From contig JAVCCM010000008.1 in assembly GCA_030765455.1 (NCBI GenBank), forward strand, positions 1-64,000: a DNA stretch of 64,000 nucleotides. Direction: 5' to 3'. This stretch comes from Candidatus Electryonea clarkiae (lineage in GTDB: Bacteria > Electryoneota > Electryoneia > Electryoneales > Electryoneaceae). Positions within the stretch are counted from its first letter, which is position 1. Each line of letters begins with the position of its first letter. This document shows positions 1-9,147 of the stretch, in pieces. The notes under the pieces were generated by a model that worked only from the letters and a program-made list of their open reading frames with translations, had not been told where the DNA came from and did no database searches. The position numbers were made by a program, and so were the translations under genes.

Positions 1-1
1 A

Positions 2-2704
2 TTCTTCGGGGAAGAATTCACCTTACGGCATTCCCGTGTAATTAATACCGAGGGAATACTATTTCGGTCAAGTTATTCAAGGAGTACTATCGAAAACAAC
101 CGGTTTACCTGTTCAGCTCGTGGTGGTGCAAACGTTCGATTCAGTAGTTGCGCATCATCCATATTCCGGAATAACCATGCGGACAGCGTAGGTTTTCAAT
201 CCTGGGAGACGCAGTTGGAATCCTGCTACGGCAACAGGCTAAGGACGACTTCTATTATTGATGCGCAATTCGAGTTTCATGATAATTTTGTCGCTGCTTA
301 CTTCAACATAGACGATTGCGACTTTGATGTCCATGATAATGAATTCATGAGCGCCTCTGTCTCCGGGAGCAATGGTACTTTCGAAAACAACAGGATCTAT
401 TCCAACAGTAGAACCAGCATTGACGAAGGCAGCGATATTGTTTTCCGCAATAACACCATCACCCCCAAACCCAACAATGTTTCTTCTGACCATTATTCCT
501 TTGATATTGATAGAGACTGCGAAGTTCTGTTTGAATCGAATCTGGTTGTCTCCTCAAGAACTTTTATTTATTTACAGTCACCTTTAGAGCTGAGTAATAA
601 TACTTTCTTATTCGGGGATGGGGCGCTCGATTTAGGCAGAGGCTCACGGTTAGATGCTATAAATAATATCTTTAGCGGTGACGGCGTCAACTGCCCGTTA
701 ATTTATTCTATAGACGGAGGTAACGTTGTAATAAACAGGTTTGAATACAATACAGTTCATAACATCAGTGAAATCTACTCCGCTTTTGATTTTGGCGACC
801 TTGATGAATCAAACCTGTTCACAAATCCCCGTTTCAATGGCGGCGATCCATTTGATTATTTTCTTCAGGCAAACTCACCCTGCATAGATGCGGGCGACCC
901 AGACAGTCCTGATGATCCCGACGAAACCAGGGCAGACATTGGAGCTTTTTTCTATGACCAAAGCATTGACAATCCACCAGCTCTGATATCGCCGTTTCAG
1001 CTGATAGAGCAAGCCGGAACAGAATTCAATTATTCAGCACTATGTATTGACGACGAGGGACCTTTAACCTTCCAATTCCAAAACCTGCCTGACTGGCTGG
1101 AGGAAGACGAAAACAATCTTGCCTGGGTAGCGGACAGCGCGGTTATTTCAGGAACTATTCCTGACGATATAAACCAGTTTGAGTTCCAGGTATTGGTTGA
1201 AGACGGCTTGGGACAATCTGATTCAGCAGAGGTATTCTGTGAAGTAGTTCAGTACACACTGCTTCGAGGCGATACATCAGGAATCCTGTCGGTGGAGGAT
1301 TCGCCTTTTCTTGTTGTTGAAGATGTAAATGTTCTGGAGGGTGACAGTCTCGTAATTGAACCAGGTTGTGAACTATACTTCCATTTTGTTGAATATGAAG
1401 ACGCAAGAATCGGCATAGATGTTTACGGTACTCTCATTGCGGAAGGAACAGTAGACGACTCTATAAAGTTTTTACTCGATTCGAATGAGGCAGTTTCCAA
1501 CGGATTTAGAGGGCTACGTTTCTTCACCAATCCAGATACATCACGTTACAATTATGTCGCGATGAACTACGCGACCTATGGAGCTAAACTGGATTCTACC
1601 TCAATATCTATTGAAAATTCGACGTTTCTTGATGTGCAGAATACTATAGATGCCCGGGCAACCTCATCTGTCAGGCTCGATAGTTCAACATGTATTCAGC
1701 AGCAAATTAGAATTTTCGTCTTCATTTACAGTTTTGAGGGCAACCTTGAGGTAACCAATTCTCAGTTTTACGGAACTGAAGATGAGGCGGGAATTTTCCC
1801 CATCCGCTGTCATAGATCTACAGCACTGATTCAAGACAATTTATTTGATCGCGGTCAATATGTCATACTCGCAGAAAACGAAGCAATTTTTAACCGAAAT
1901 TGTTTATACAATGTTGCTTTAAATATGCATAATGTAGTTAACGTCGTCGTATCGAATAACTTATTTGCCGCAATTTATCAAAACCAGTTTCAACCCGGTT
2001 TATCTCTTTTCCGCATGCCCGCCACAATTGCGAATAATCTCTTTGTTGATAATAGTACCGGGGCTCTGATTCATTATTTTGAGGAAGGGGATTCTCTTCC
2101 TCAGTTTGTGAATAATGTGTTTATGTCCAACGAAATCAGTGTTTTGACTGAGTATCAAGATTTTAACATACCATCGTTTCAATATAACTGCCTTTTTGAT
2201 AACGACTCAATCTCTGAAACTGTACTTTTGGATACAACTAATCTCTTTCTTGATCCTGAATTTGCTGATACAATTCAATTTATGCTTTCAGATTCATCAC
2301 GGTTGATAAACGCAGGTCATCCTGATTCTGCTTACAATGATCTCGATGGATCCAGAAACGATATCGGATTATGGGGTGGACCTTATGCTACAGCTATTGA
2401 GGATACTGATTTCGTATTTGAACCTCTTGATAATTTACAAACACAATTATCTCTTGGCGCACCATACCCGAATCCTTTCAACTCATCTCAAACATTCTAT
2501 TTCTCCCTGCCGAAAGCGGGAGATGTAACAATCAAGCTTTATAATCTCCTCGGACAAAGAGTGCTGACACAACACCTACCGGCTTTGCAAGCCGGGGTGC
2601 ATATGCGGACGCTGAACGCTTCAACTTTATCCTCTGGAGTTTATTTTCTTGAACTTTCAACGCGGGAGGAAAAGCATAGAACAAAAGTGATTTTGCTCAG
2701 GTAA
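2..2704 (+). CDS. T9SS-sorted beta-helix surface protein (5' end missing)
   Basis: The frame is open from base 2, so this is the 3' part (about 900 residues) of a longer gene whose start lies upstream of the window; the TTG near 215 is internal. The protein is built from beta-helix rungs rich in N-N-x-F/I and 'ENN/SNN' turns, as in pectin-lyase-like adhesins and lyases. One Ig/cadherin-like domain (about 320-420 from the window edge, with 'LPDWL' and 'VLVEDGLGQSDSA') splits the helix in two. The last 80 residues are a T9SS type A sorting domain: YPNPFNSS, 'YNLLGQRV', 'SSGVYFLEL', ending in KVILLR. It should be exported and attached to or released from the outer membrane. No catalytic residues can be assigned, so the role (adhesion or polysaccharide binding) is inferred from fold only. 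Confidence 0.85.
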   Translation, partial: FFGEEFTLRHSRVINTEGILFRSSYSRSTIENNRFTCSARGGANVRFSSCASSIFRNNHADSVGFQSWETQLESCYGNRLRTTSIIDAQFEFHDNFVAAYFNIDDCDFDVHDNEFMSASVSGSNGTFENNRIYSNSRTSIDEGSDIVFRNNTITPKPNNVSSDHYSFDIDRDCEVLFESNLVVSSRTFIYLQSPLELSNNTFLFGDGALDLGRGSRLDAINNIFSGDGVNCPLIYSIDGGNVVINRFEYNTVHNISEIYSAFDFGDLDESNLFTNPRFNGGDPFDYFLQANSPCIDAGDPDSPDDPDETRADIGAFFYDQSIDNPPALISPFQLIEQAGTEFNYSALCIDDEGPLTFQFQNLPDWLEEDENNLAWVADSAVISGTIPDDINQFEFQVLVEDGLGQSDSAEVFCEVVQYTLLRGDTSGILSVEDSPFLVVEDVNVLEGDSLVIEPGCELYFHFVEYEDARIGIDVYGTLIAEGTVDDSIKFLLDSNEAVSNGFRGLRFFTNPDTSRYNYVAMNYATYGAKLDSTSISIENSTFLDVQNTIDARATSSVRLDSSTCIQQQIRIFVFIYSFEGNLEVTNSQFYGTEDEAGIFPIRCHRSTALIQDNLFDRGQYVILAENEAIFNRNCLYNVALNMHNVVNVVVSNNLFAAIYQNQFQPGLSLFRMPATIANNLFVDNSTGALIHYFEEGDSLPQFVNNVFMSNEISVLTEYQDFNIPSFQYNCLFDNDSISETVLLDTTNLFLDPEFADTIQFMLSDSSRLINAGHPDSAYNDLDGSRNDIGLWGGPYATAIEDTDFVFEPLDNLQTQLSLGAPYPNPFNSSQTFYFSLPKAGDVTIKLYNLLGQRVLTQHLPALQAGVHMRTLNASTLSSGVYFLELSTREEKHRTKVILLR

Positions 2705-2842
2705 AGAATGTAATTTTAGTTAATTGGAAACATTGTAAGTAAAAAGTACCGCACGGAGAACAGTTTGGCAACGACTCCGTACGGCACCAACTACAGATCA
2801 TTTCCCAGGGGGATTGATCTGTTTAAAGATAGGAGTTTTATC

Positions 2843-3526
2843 GTGAGAACGCAAAAGTTATTACATAAAATGATAATGCATACCTCGTTATACATTATTT
2901 GGATGGTTGTCTTGTCGGGAGTCACTATAGCCCAAACCGAGACATTTGTTAGAGATATTGTTGGATACACCTTAGACAGCGATACGACCTATATTATCGA
3001 TGACGGTGATGATGAGTTTCACATTACATCCGGTACGTTGACCATTCCTACAGGTACTACAATTAAATTTGCGTCAGGAAATTCAATGGTTATTGACGCT
3101 GACGCGACTTTACGTGCTGATAGTATTGCAACCTTCACGTCGTATGAGGCTGGAGGTGATACCGCTGGACACTGGGGCTCAATCATTTTTGAGGGTGAGG
3201 AAAACAGTGAAGCTACGGGAGTATTCGGATACTGCATTTTCGAGTATGGCGGAGAAAATGCTACAGATGATCGTCTTATAATTTGTGATGATTATTCTGA
3301 TGTCATAGTAGAAAACTGTACTTTTCGCTATAATAATGGCTGGGTATTAAAGTCAGTTTTACAAGACGCACACAGGATCGAATTCACGGATAACGTCGTC
3401 CACCATTGCGCGGGTGCAGGGTTTATCTTATTTCTTTTCAACCGATTAGTCCGTATCTCTCCAGTACTCAGGAATATCGACACCTACAGGATCAGGTTTA
3501 TTCTGAATCCAGAATTTTGCGCTTGA
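2843..3526 (+). pseudogene. Truncated exported beta-helix protein, cut by RAYT insertion
   Basis: I place the start at GTG 2843 because an AGGAG box lies at 2831-2835; the upstream TTG 2765 has none. The first 30 residues form a signal peptide ending near 'VTIAQ'. What follows resembles the start of a right-handed beta-helix protein ('TLTIPTGTTIKF', 'GHWGSIIFEG', 'VIVENCTFRYNNG'). After about 191 residues the frame runs into the RAYT element beginning near 3417, and the remaining 36 codons belong to that element. No beta-helix sequence resumes on the far side (after 4061) and there is no T9SS tail, so the rest of the gene is lost. It sits 138 bp after another beta-helix gene and may be its paralogue. 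Confidence 0.7.
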
Positions 3527-3991
3527 CCATTTCCATTCTTCCGGAAACTCTACCAGTTTGTTTCTTACAGGATTGTTATGAATATATTCCATAACCTTCC
3601 TCAAGGTATCATCTCCGTACACATTTCGATCATAGCCTCCACCTGCCTGCCAGAATCGATTCATACTCCGATTCCCATGCTTTACATGAAGTTTTTCAAA
3701 CAATTCCGGATATTTCATGCCTAAGAGTTTAAGAGCATGATAAGCAAACGGTCGTTTGATTGTCCTGAGGATTGCAGGAATATCTTTTGTACCATTGGGA
3801 TAGATTAACATGTGGACATGGTTGGGCATAACAACATAGGCATAAACATGAAAACCGTGTTGTTCCCTTGCCTTCTGAATATGATTCAGAAACAGAGAAT
3901 AAAATGGTTCTCCCTTGAAGAGCCACAGTTTCTTATAACATGAGAAAGTAATGAAATGAGCATGCCCTTCTTCATGTATCATATGAGACAT
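3446..3991 (-). CDS. REP-associated tyrosine transposase (RAYT, IS200/Y1 superfamily)
   Basis: 181 residues, the usual size for RAYT proteins of the Y1_Tnp superfamily. These single-strand transposases use an HUH metal site and a tyrosine nucleophile and are thought to move short palindromic REP sequences. The HUH pair is H-V-H in 'MPNHVHMLIYP'. The C-terminal block 'VMEYIHNNPVRNKLV' and the 'WKWSSA' motif are typical of the family, and a tyrosine in 'GGGYDRNVY' or the HNNP helix is the likely nucleophile. No other transposase or accessory gene is present. It appears intact. Confidence 0.9.
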   Translation of the reverse strand: MSHMIHEEGHAHFITFSCYKKLWLFKGEPFYSLFLNHIQKAREQHGFHVYAYVVMPNHVHMLIYPNGTKDIPAILRTIKRPFAYHALKLLGMKYPELFEKLHVKHGNRSMNRFWQAGGGYDRNVYGDDTLRKVMEYIHNNPVRNKLVEFPEEWKWSSAKFWIQNKPDPVGVDIPEYWRDTD

Positions 3992-4038
3992 AATTGAATT
4001 ATCCAGTCATGAATAGTATTGAATTTTAATATAATAAA

Positions 4039-4061
4039 CCCTGTTTGATGAACAAACAGGG
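4039..4061. repeat. REP-like hairpin beside the RAYT gene
   Basis: A 23-base near-perfect hairpin: stem CCCTGTTTG / CAAACAGGG around ATGAA. It lies 48 bases upstream of the transposase start. A sister hairpin at 55133-55161 has the same loop region but a changed, still paired stem (CCCATG / CATGGG), which suggests the structure is conserved. Likely the cognate REP of this RAYT. Confidence 0.6.
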
Positions 4062-4338
4062 GCACACATTTTGAGTCATTACGTCATAATAAGCCTTGGT
4101 TTTCAATATAATACTCGTATTTCTGAAGTAAAAAAGAATTCAAGTCGCTGTGCATTATATCCATTTACATCATATCGTGCAAAATATACTGGCACAATGC
4201 ATGCTTTGCATGGATCGTTTCTTATGATTTGATGGTGTTCGATGGATATCCCGAAACGGAGAGACAGTATTTCATCCTAAAGATAAAAGTAACAAGCATT
4301 AAAAATGCCTCGAAAAATCATTCCTGAAAATCTTCAGG

Positions 4339-4355
4339 CTGGCACAGCCGTTGCT
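4339..4355 (+). promoter_or_regulatory. Sigma-54 (-24/-12) promoter match
   Basis: CTGGCAC, five bases, then TTGCT matches the sigma-54 consensus TGGCAC-N5-TTGCW fully, with the expected GG/GC spacing. Transcription would start near 4366 and run rightward into the 24-bp repeat array. No protein gene lies immediately downstream. Confidence 0.5.
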
Positions 4356-4577
4356 ACTAACAATAGTTAGAACACAGATCTTTGACCTGCGATTTAGGAA
4401 GGCTTCTTTTCATGAGAGCAACCGGGTGAAGCTTAGCTTCCCGATCTTGAATACGGTACTTGTTCCATAGCACGGTTTTAATTTGCATAGCTTTCTGCAC
4501 ACTTGACACGCACTGATACTGATTTTCTACGACACGGTTTACTGCACGGATATGTTACGGTTTTCACGACGATTTGA

Positions 4578-4745
4578 CTTACGTTTCCACGCACTGAATG
4601 AGTTACGGTTTCATGCACTGAAATAGCAACGGTTCCACGCACTGAATTAGTTACGGTTTCATGCACTGAAAAAGCAACGGTTCCACGCACTGAATTAACT
4701 ACGGTTTCTCGCACTGATTACAGCACTGGTCTCTTGCACTGAAGC
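4578..4745. repeat. 24-bp tandem repeat, about seven units
   Basis: The core GCACTGA recurs at 4591, 4615, 4639, 4663, 4687 and 4711, exactly 24 bases apart, and once more at 4736. Two unit types alternate: one with ACGGTTTCAT before the core and one with ACGGTTCCAC, giving a 48-bp higher-order period. Weaker relatives of the unit occur upstream to about 4510 and downstream to about 4790. There are no spacers, so this is not a CRISPR array. The minus strand is open through it (4478-4714) as an 8-residue repeat, with no other sign of coding. Confidence 0.8.
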
Positions 4746-4825
4746 TGATTGGTTTACTTGCACACTTGCAGCACGGTTACGTGAACGGGTACAGATGAGT
4801 ATTGAAGACAGTTTCCGGCGTTCCT

Positions 4826-4849
4826 GGAAGCAGGAAGCCTTCCTTTTTT
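4826..4849 (+). terminator. Possible intrinsic terminator
   Basis: GGAAG and CTTCC form a short stem around an 8-base loop and are followed by six T. Weak stem, but it is the first of three such structures after the repeat array. Confidence 0.35.
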
Positions 4850-4874
4850 GAATACAAGCACTGCTTATATAAGA

Positions 4875-4930
4875 GGGTTGGTATTTGCCAATTATACGGT
4901 TTGATTAATATACCAGCCCTTTTATTTTTT
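4875..4930 (+). terminator. Possible intrinsic terminator
   Basis: GGGTTGGTAT (4875-4884) pairs with ATACCAGCCC (4910-4919) with one G-T pair, followed by TTTTATTTTTT. The loop is about 25 bases. Confidence 0.45.
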
Positions 4931-4975
4931 CGCAGGCAATATGCGGCGTTCCCTCGACGCCGTCACCTGACCATC

Positions 4976-5001
4976 AAAAAGCCGGCCAAAACCGGTTTTT
5001 T
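4976..5001. terminator. Bidirectional terminator-like hairpin
   Basis: AAAAAGCCGG and CCGGTTTTTT flank a 6-base loop. The A tract on one side and T tract on the other allow termination in both directions. It lies 100 bases beyond the 3' end of the minus-strand metalloprotease gene, so it may also serve that gene. Confidence 0.55.
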
Positions 5002-5100
5002 GATCTCCTATTCGTTACCACAGGGCAGAAATTTAGAATTCAGAATTGTGGCTTGGTTCTCTTTTAGAAGCTACAGGAGATAACCACATTCATGATTTTT

Positions 5101-5793
5101 CTAATCATCACCAATCATCCCACGCAATAACAGTAATCTAAGGAGTTGTAACACTGCCATAGTTGCAGCGGCTACATAAGTCCATGCGGCAGCATCAAGT
5201 ACTTTTTTAGCCCCTTTTACTTCGTTTGGAGTAAGGTAACCGTCCGTATTAAGGATAGCGATTGCCCTTTTGCTGGCATCGAATTCCACCGGGAGAGTAA
5301 CCATGTGGAATAATACGGCGAGGCTGAAGAGGACAATCCCGATATCCATCATCCCCGGACTGGAAAATATCAATCCCAGGAAAAACAAGGGGAAAGCAGC
5401 CCAACTTCCAAATTGAACCGGTCGAGCCAATGAATGGCGGAATCTCAAAGCAGAATATCCTTCGGAGTGTTGGATCGCATGACCACATTCATGCGCCGCA
5501 ACCGCCAGACCTGCCAGTGATGGCTGGCTGAAATTTGATTCAGAGAGTCTGACGACTCTTTTAAGTGGATCATAATGATCGGATAACATTCCTGATACAG
5601 CTTCAACCTCAACATCCTGCAAAGCATAACGGTCTAATATCCGTCTTGCCACCTGGGCGCCGGTGAGACGGGAACCGTTTGCAATTTTACTGTATTGTTT
5701 AAAAGCACTCTTCACACGGGATTGAGCCCACAATGCTAATATCAGTGCAGGTATCAGCAGGATCATTGTGGGATCAAAAAAGGGGATGAACAT
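5101..5793 (-). CDS. YugP-type neutral zinc metallopeptidase
   Basis: 230 residues, full length for the Zn_peptidase_2 (YugP) family of membrane zinc proteases. An N-terminal membrane segment (about 8-24) precedes the zinc motif HECGH (101-105); the likely third ligand is E170 in 'PVEFDAS', a family hallmark. Hydrophobic segments follow at about 128-168 and near the C-terminus. The active site probably faces the membrane or cytoplasm and substrates are unknown; the family is linked to membrane protein turnover. It is transcribed divergently from rnhB. Confidence 0.92.
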   Translation of the reverse strand: MFIPFFDPTMILLIPALILALWAQSRVKSAFKQYSKIANGSRLTGAQVARRILDRYALQDVEVEAVSGMLSDHYDPLKRVVRLSESNFSQPSLAGLAVAAHECGHAIQHSEGYSALRFRHSLARPVQFGSWAAFPLFFLGLIFSSPGMMDIGIVLFSLAVLFHMVTLPVEFDASKRAIAILNTDGYLTPNEVKGAKKVLDAAAWTYVAAATMAVLQLLRLLLLRGMIGDD

Positions 5794-5956
5794 TCTATTA
5801 GTCCTTGGTAGTATCTTTGTCAGCTATTGGCTAATGTGGAATCTCTAAATCATTCATTTGAATTAGTTGCCTTTTTTCGCAATAAAAACCACTTACCTTT
5901 GCAGATACTTGGCGAAAAAGGATAAGTTCCAGCGTCTGTTGAACAGGGAGACAGTA

Positions 5957-6670
5957 TTGAGGGAAGATCATAAACTTGTAAACCTTGATTTATTTGTTGA
6001 TGAGGAGAAATGGCAGCCGGTTTCTCCGGATAGTCCTTTTGGTCCGGAACTTGAATGGTGGCGTAAAGGATGGACGGTAATAGGAGTGGATGAAGCTGGC
6101 CGAGGTCCTCTTGCGGGTCCTGTTGTGGCTGCGGCAGTTGCATTTCAACCCGACGTCACACTTGAAGGTATTGGGGATTCAAAACAGCTTTCTGCCAGGA
6201 TTCGTGAAAAACTGGAAACGAAAATAAAAAAGTTATCCATATCTCATGCTGTTATTGAAGTTGATCATAATCAAATTGATAAGATTAATATACTTCAAGC
6301 TACAAAAGTTGCAATGTCGAATGCGGTGAGTAATGTATTAGCCGGTCTCAATTCATTTGATCATTCCGAAAGAAAAGAGCAACATGTTATTTTAATTGAC
6401 GGACGAATCCCTTTTCTTGGACTTGGACAACAAGTGAATATTATCAAGGGAGACAGACGAAGTTTCTCTATCGGCGCGGCATCGATCCTCGCCAAGGTTC
6501 ATCGTGACCGTCTGATGATCGAGCTGGATGATAAATTTCCCGGTTATGGATTCGCACAACATAAGGGTTACGGTACAAGGATGCATGTACAGGCAATCAG
6601 GGACTTGGGATATTGTACAATACATCGTCGCAGTTTCAGAATTCGAGCACTTGATAATGAACTTAAGTGA
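5957..6670 (+). CDS. rnhB: Ribonuclease HII
   Basis: Removes RNA (single ribonucleotides and primers) from RNA:DNA hybrids by a metal-dependent mechanism. The acidic signature GVDEAGRGPLAGP gives D45 and E46; the 'DSKQLS' and 'LIDG' motifs and the C-terminal 'HKGYGT' block also match. No ATG precedes the domain. I prefer TTG 5957 because AGGGAG lies 7 bases upstream (237 residues); TTG 5939 or TTG 5867 are alternatives. The stop overlaps the start of the next gene (yraN), the usual neighbour, so they are probably cotranscribed. Confidence 0.93.
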   Translation: MREDHKLVNLDLFVDEEKWQPVSPDSPFGPELEWWRKGWTVIGVDEAGRGPLAGPVVAAAVAFQPDVTLEGIGDSKQLSARIREKLETKIKKLSISHAVIEVDHNQIDKINILQATKVAMSNAVSNVLAGLNSFDHSERKEQHVILIDGRIPFLGLGQQVNIIKGDRRSFSIGAASILAKVHRDRLMIELDDKFPGYGFAQHKGYGTRMHVQAIRDLGYCTIHRRSFRIRALDNELK

Positions 6671-7106
6671 AATAATCAAAAATATTATAAGAAGATTAAA
6701 ACCGGACGCCGGAAACAAAGGTCCAAAAGATCACAGAAAATCTTTAGGCGATAAAGGCGAACGGATTGCAGAACGTTTCCTGAAGCGTAAGGGATTTAAA
6801 GTAAGTAAAAGAAATTTAAGGTATAAAGCCGGTGAAATTGATTTATTAATGATTGATAAAGAAGACCTTGTAATTGTAGAAGTACGGACAATCCAGGATA
6901 AAGGTGAATTAGCGTTGGAGGATAGAGTGCCTTATCGCAAAAGACAGCAATTGATTCGGCTCGCTAATTATCTTATAGCAGAATTGGATGATCCATTGCC
7001 CCCAATTCGTTTTGATATCTGTGTCGTAGTTATGGAACCCTCCATAGAGGTTCACCATTATAAAGATGCATTCAGGTCAGATGAAATCGGCAGACAACGG
7101 TATTAA
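6657..7106 (+). CDS. yraN: YraN/UPF0102 family endonuclease-like protein
   Basis: 149 residues from ATG 6657, which overlaps the rnhB stop; a longer frame upstream is only rnhB read in another frame. The family has a PD-(D/E)XK-type fold resembling Holliday junction resolvases, and its function is not established. Motifs seen: 'GERIAERFLKRKGF', 'KAGEIDLLM' (catalytic-type E and D) and 'VIVEVRT', where the usual lysine of the E-x-K triad is arginine. The rnhB-yraN pairing is common in bacteria and points to nucleic-acid maintenance. Confidence 0.88.
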   Translation: MNLSEIIKNIIRRLKPDAGNKGPKDHRKSLGDKGERIAERFLKRKGFKVSKRNLRYKAGEIDLLMIDKEDLVIVEVRTIQDKGELALEDRVPYRKRQQLIRLANYLIAELDDPLPPIRFDICVVVMEPSIEVHHYKDAFRSDEIGRQRY

Positions 7107-7214
7107 TTCCAGATTTATCTCATAGTAATTTATTATTTCAGCTATTTATAGGATAATAAGTTTTGTATATTTTCGATCTATAGATTTCTTCGTCAAACAG
7201 GTTGAGTAAAATAT

Positions 7215-8576
7215 ATGTCTAAAATAATGGCAGGCATTGCCGGTATCCGTGGAGTTGTCGGCGATGGATTTAGCCCGGATTTGATAGCCAAATACGGGGC
7301 GGCTTTCGGAACTTTCCTCCAGGGTGGTAAAGTTGTTGTTGGGGGAGATACCCGGGCGTCACGGCATATGGTGCGTTCAGCGTTATTCTCAGGGTTGAAT
7401 GCGACTGGATGCGATATCATTGATCTCGGATTGGCAACAACTCCAACCATAGAAATAATGGTTAAGGAATTAGGTGCAGCGGGTGGGGTATGTATTACTG
7501 CCAGCCATAATCCTGTATCATGGAATGCAATGAAGTTCCTTGATAGAAAAGGTCATTTCCTTGGAACTGAGGAAGGTGGCGAAGTAAACAGGATATATAA
7601 CGAAAAGGATTTTGACTTTGTCGGTACTGCTCGCCTGGGAAAAGTGACAGCGTTTGAAGGCAGCGGATTAGATGAACATATCAGGCTTATCCTGGAGCAC
7701 CCTTTAATTGATGTTGCAGCTATTCGTAAAAGTCAGTTCAGGGTTGCGATTGATGCTGTAAATTCTGTCGGAAACCTGATTATGCCGGTTTTGCTGCAAG
7801 AGCTGGGTTGTGATGTGGTTAAAATAAATGGGGATCTCAGCGGTGAATTTGGCCGAGGTGCTGAACCGGTTCCGGGGAACCTATCAGATTTATCTGATCT
7901 TGTAGTAAATGAAGGCGCTGATATAGGACTTGCCCTTGATCCGGACGGTGATCGTTTGGCTATTGTCAACGAACAGGGTACCCCGATTGGCGAAGAAAGC
8001 ACTCTTGCGTTGGCTGTAAAATACGTTTTGTCGCATGAATCCGGTCCCGTGGTGGTGAATCTTTCCACCAGTCGAGCTGTCGAAGACCTGGCGAAGGATG
8101 CAGGGGTGGACTTTTACAGAACACCTGTCGGAGAAGCACATGTTGCCACGCAGATGGAAAAGACAGGAGCCATAATCGGGGGAGAGGGTAATGGGGGTGT
8201 TATGCTGGCGAGTATCCATTCTGGACGCGACGCTATGGTCGGTACAGCTTTAATCCTGACACTACTTGCCGAAGAGGGTGATCCTATAAGCTTCATTCAC
8301 AGCCGCCTGCCTCGATACAAGATTGTTAAAAGAAGTAGTCCCGCAGCAAATCTCGACAGGGATTCCATGAAATCAAAGCTGCAAGCAGAATTTGGTGATG
8401 ACGTTAAATATGATAATCGTGACGGTGTAAGAATTGATCTGCCCAAAGGTTGGGTGCAGGTACGACTTTCAAACACCGAACCAATCGCCCGGCTCTTTGC
8501 CGAAGCAAGTACAACTGAGAAAGCAAATGCGCTCGCTGATCGCGCTGAAAATGCTATATCCGGAGATAAAGAATGA
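7215..8576 (+). CDS. Phosphoglucosamine/phosphomannomutase (alpha-D-phosphohexomutase)
   Basis: 453 residues, normal for the family. Such enzymes move a phosphate between C1 and C6 of a sugar phosphate through a phosphoserine. The active-site loop TASHNP (95-100) has the serine at 97, the metal loop is DPDGDR (242-247), the sugar-binding loop is GGEGNGG (322-328), and the C-terminal phosphate site is 'RLSNTEP'. The GEGNGG loop fits GlmM or archaeal-type phosphoglucosamine mutases, so a role in UDP-GlcNAc synthesis is likely, but phosphomannomutase cannot be excluded. Its stop overlaps the ybjQ start (ATGA). Confidence 0.9.
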   Translation: MSKIMAGIAGIRGVVGDGFSPDLIAKYGAAFGTFLQGGKVVVGGDTRASRHMVRSALFSGLNATGCDIIDLGLATTPTIEIMVKELGAAGGVCITASHNPVSWNAMKFLDRKGHFLGTEEGGEVNRIYNEKDFDFVGTARLGKVTAFEGSGLDEHIRLILEHPLIDVAAIRKSQFRVAIDAVNSVGNLIMPVLLQELGCDVVKINGDLSGEFGRGAEPVPGNLSDLSDLVVNEGADIGLALDPDGDRLAIVNEQGTPIGEESTLALAVKYVLSHESGPVVVNLSTSRAVEDLAKDAGVDFYRTPVGEAHVATQMEKTGAIIGGEGNGGVMLASIHSGRDAMVGTALILTLLAEEGDPISFIHSRLPRYKIVKRSSPAANLDRDSMKSKLQAEFGDDVKYDNRDGVRIDLPKGWVQVRLSNTEPIARLFAEASTTEKANALADRAENAISGDKE

Positions 8577-8884
8577 TTATTACCACCACAAATAATATCG
8601 AGGGAAAGCCGGTTCGGGAATACCTTGGAATAGTAAGCGGTGAGGCGATAATGGGCGCTAATATTGTGCGTGACATGTTTGCGTCAATTACAGATGTTAT
8701 TGGCGGACGAAGCGGTGTATATGAAAAGAAATTGCAGGATGCTCGAAATATCAGCCTGAAAGAAATGCAGGATGAAGCAGAAAATGTGGGTGCGAATGCT
8801 GTAATAGGCGTCGATCTCGATTACGAAGTCGTACGTGAAGGTATGCTTATGGTTACCGCTGCCGGTACCGCTGTAAGAATTTGA
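8573..8884 (+). CDS. YbjQ/UPF0145 family protein
   Basis: 103 residues, typical length. The family forms pentamers and is sometimes described as a heavy-metal-binding domain; no biochemical role is firm. Matching blocks are the N-terminal '[20 protein letters not shown]', '[19 protein letters not shown]' and '[11 protein letters not shown]'. ATGA overlap with the mutase gene implies translational coupling. Confidence 0.9.
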   Translation: MIITTTNNIEGKPVREYLGIVSGEAIMGANIVRDMFASITDVIGGRSGVYEKKLQDARNISLKEMQDEAENVGANAVIGVDLDYEVVREGMLMVTAAGTAVRI

Positions 8885-8890
8885 CAAAAC

Positions 8891-8945
8891 CGTCATTGCG
8901 AGGTAAAAAAACGTCATTGCGAGGAACGAAGCAATCCTCCAAATC
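8891..8945. repeat. GTCATTGCGAG repeat, two half copies
   Basis: CGTCATTGCGAG occurs at 8891 and again at 8912, the second followed by GAACGAAGCAATCC. These are half-sites of the palindromic element seen whole at 47565-47659 and degenerate at 13040-13140. The rest of the gap to 9147 holds the low-complexity motif AAGGAT...CAGGATAAA, common in bacterial intergenic DNA. Confidence 0.7.
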
Positions 8946-9147
8946 GACGAAAACCATTCACAGGATGCAAGGATATCAAGGATAAACAGGATAAATATCT
9001 CCTGCGTGTGCCCCGGACAGCTCGATGTCCGGGAAATGATCACTACCCTTATTTTACTTAGCTGCTTTGCGACTTTGCACGAAACCAAATACACCTGTTT
9101 TTTTGCGTTCTTTGCCCCCTAACATCTTTGCGTGAGACAGACTTCCC

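Larger units (their letters stand above)
3417..4061. mobile_element. RAYT (REP-associated tyrosine transposase) element
   Basis: The element spans the transposase gene plus its flanks. The left edge reads CAGGG-TTTATCTTATTTC and the right edge, read on the minus strand, is a hairpin (4039-4061) ending CAGGG followed by TTTATTATATT, so the two edges carry the same motif in inverted orientation. The left edge interrupts a beta-helix gene. Edges are my estimate from this inverted motif and from a short related copy at 55133-55182. Confidence 0.65.
4062..5100. other. 1-kb stretch without a convincing protein gene
   Basis: No reading frame here looks like a known protein. The stretch holds a sigma-54 promoter match (4339-4355), a 24-bp tandem repeat (4578-4745) and three terminator-like hairpins in a row (4826-5001). 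A second, poorer sigma-54-like match (TGGCAC-N5-ATGC) sits near 4185 next to the inverted motif ATGCA/TGCAT. The arrangement fits a non-coding transcript of about 480 bases, but this is inference. Confidence 0.5.

Noticed and set aside
3729-3926. Second frame inside the transposase gene
   Set aside because: Shadow of the RAYT gene in another frame.
4185-4200. Second sigma-54 promoter
   Set aside because: The -12 part is ATGC rather than TTGC and no gene follows; kept only as a remark.
4578-4745. CRISPR array
   Set aside because: Period is 24 bp with no unique spacers and no cas genes nearby.
4802-5083. 93-codon plus-strand frame
   Set aside because: It spans three terminator-like hairpins, has low-complexity composition and no similarity I recognise.
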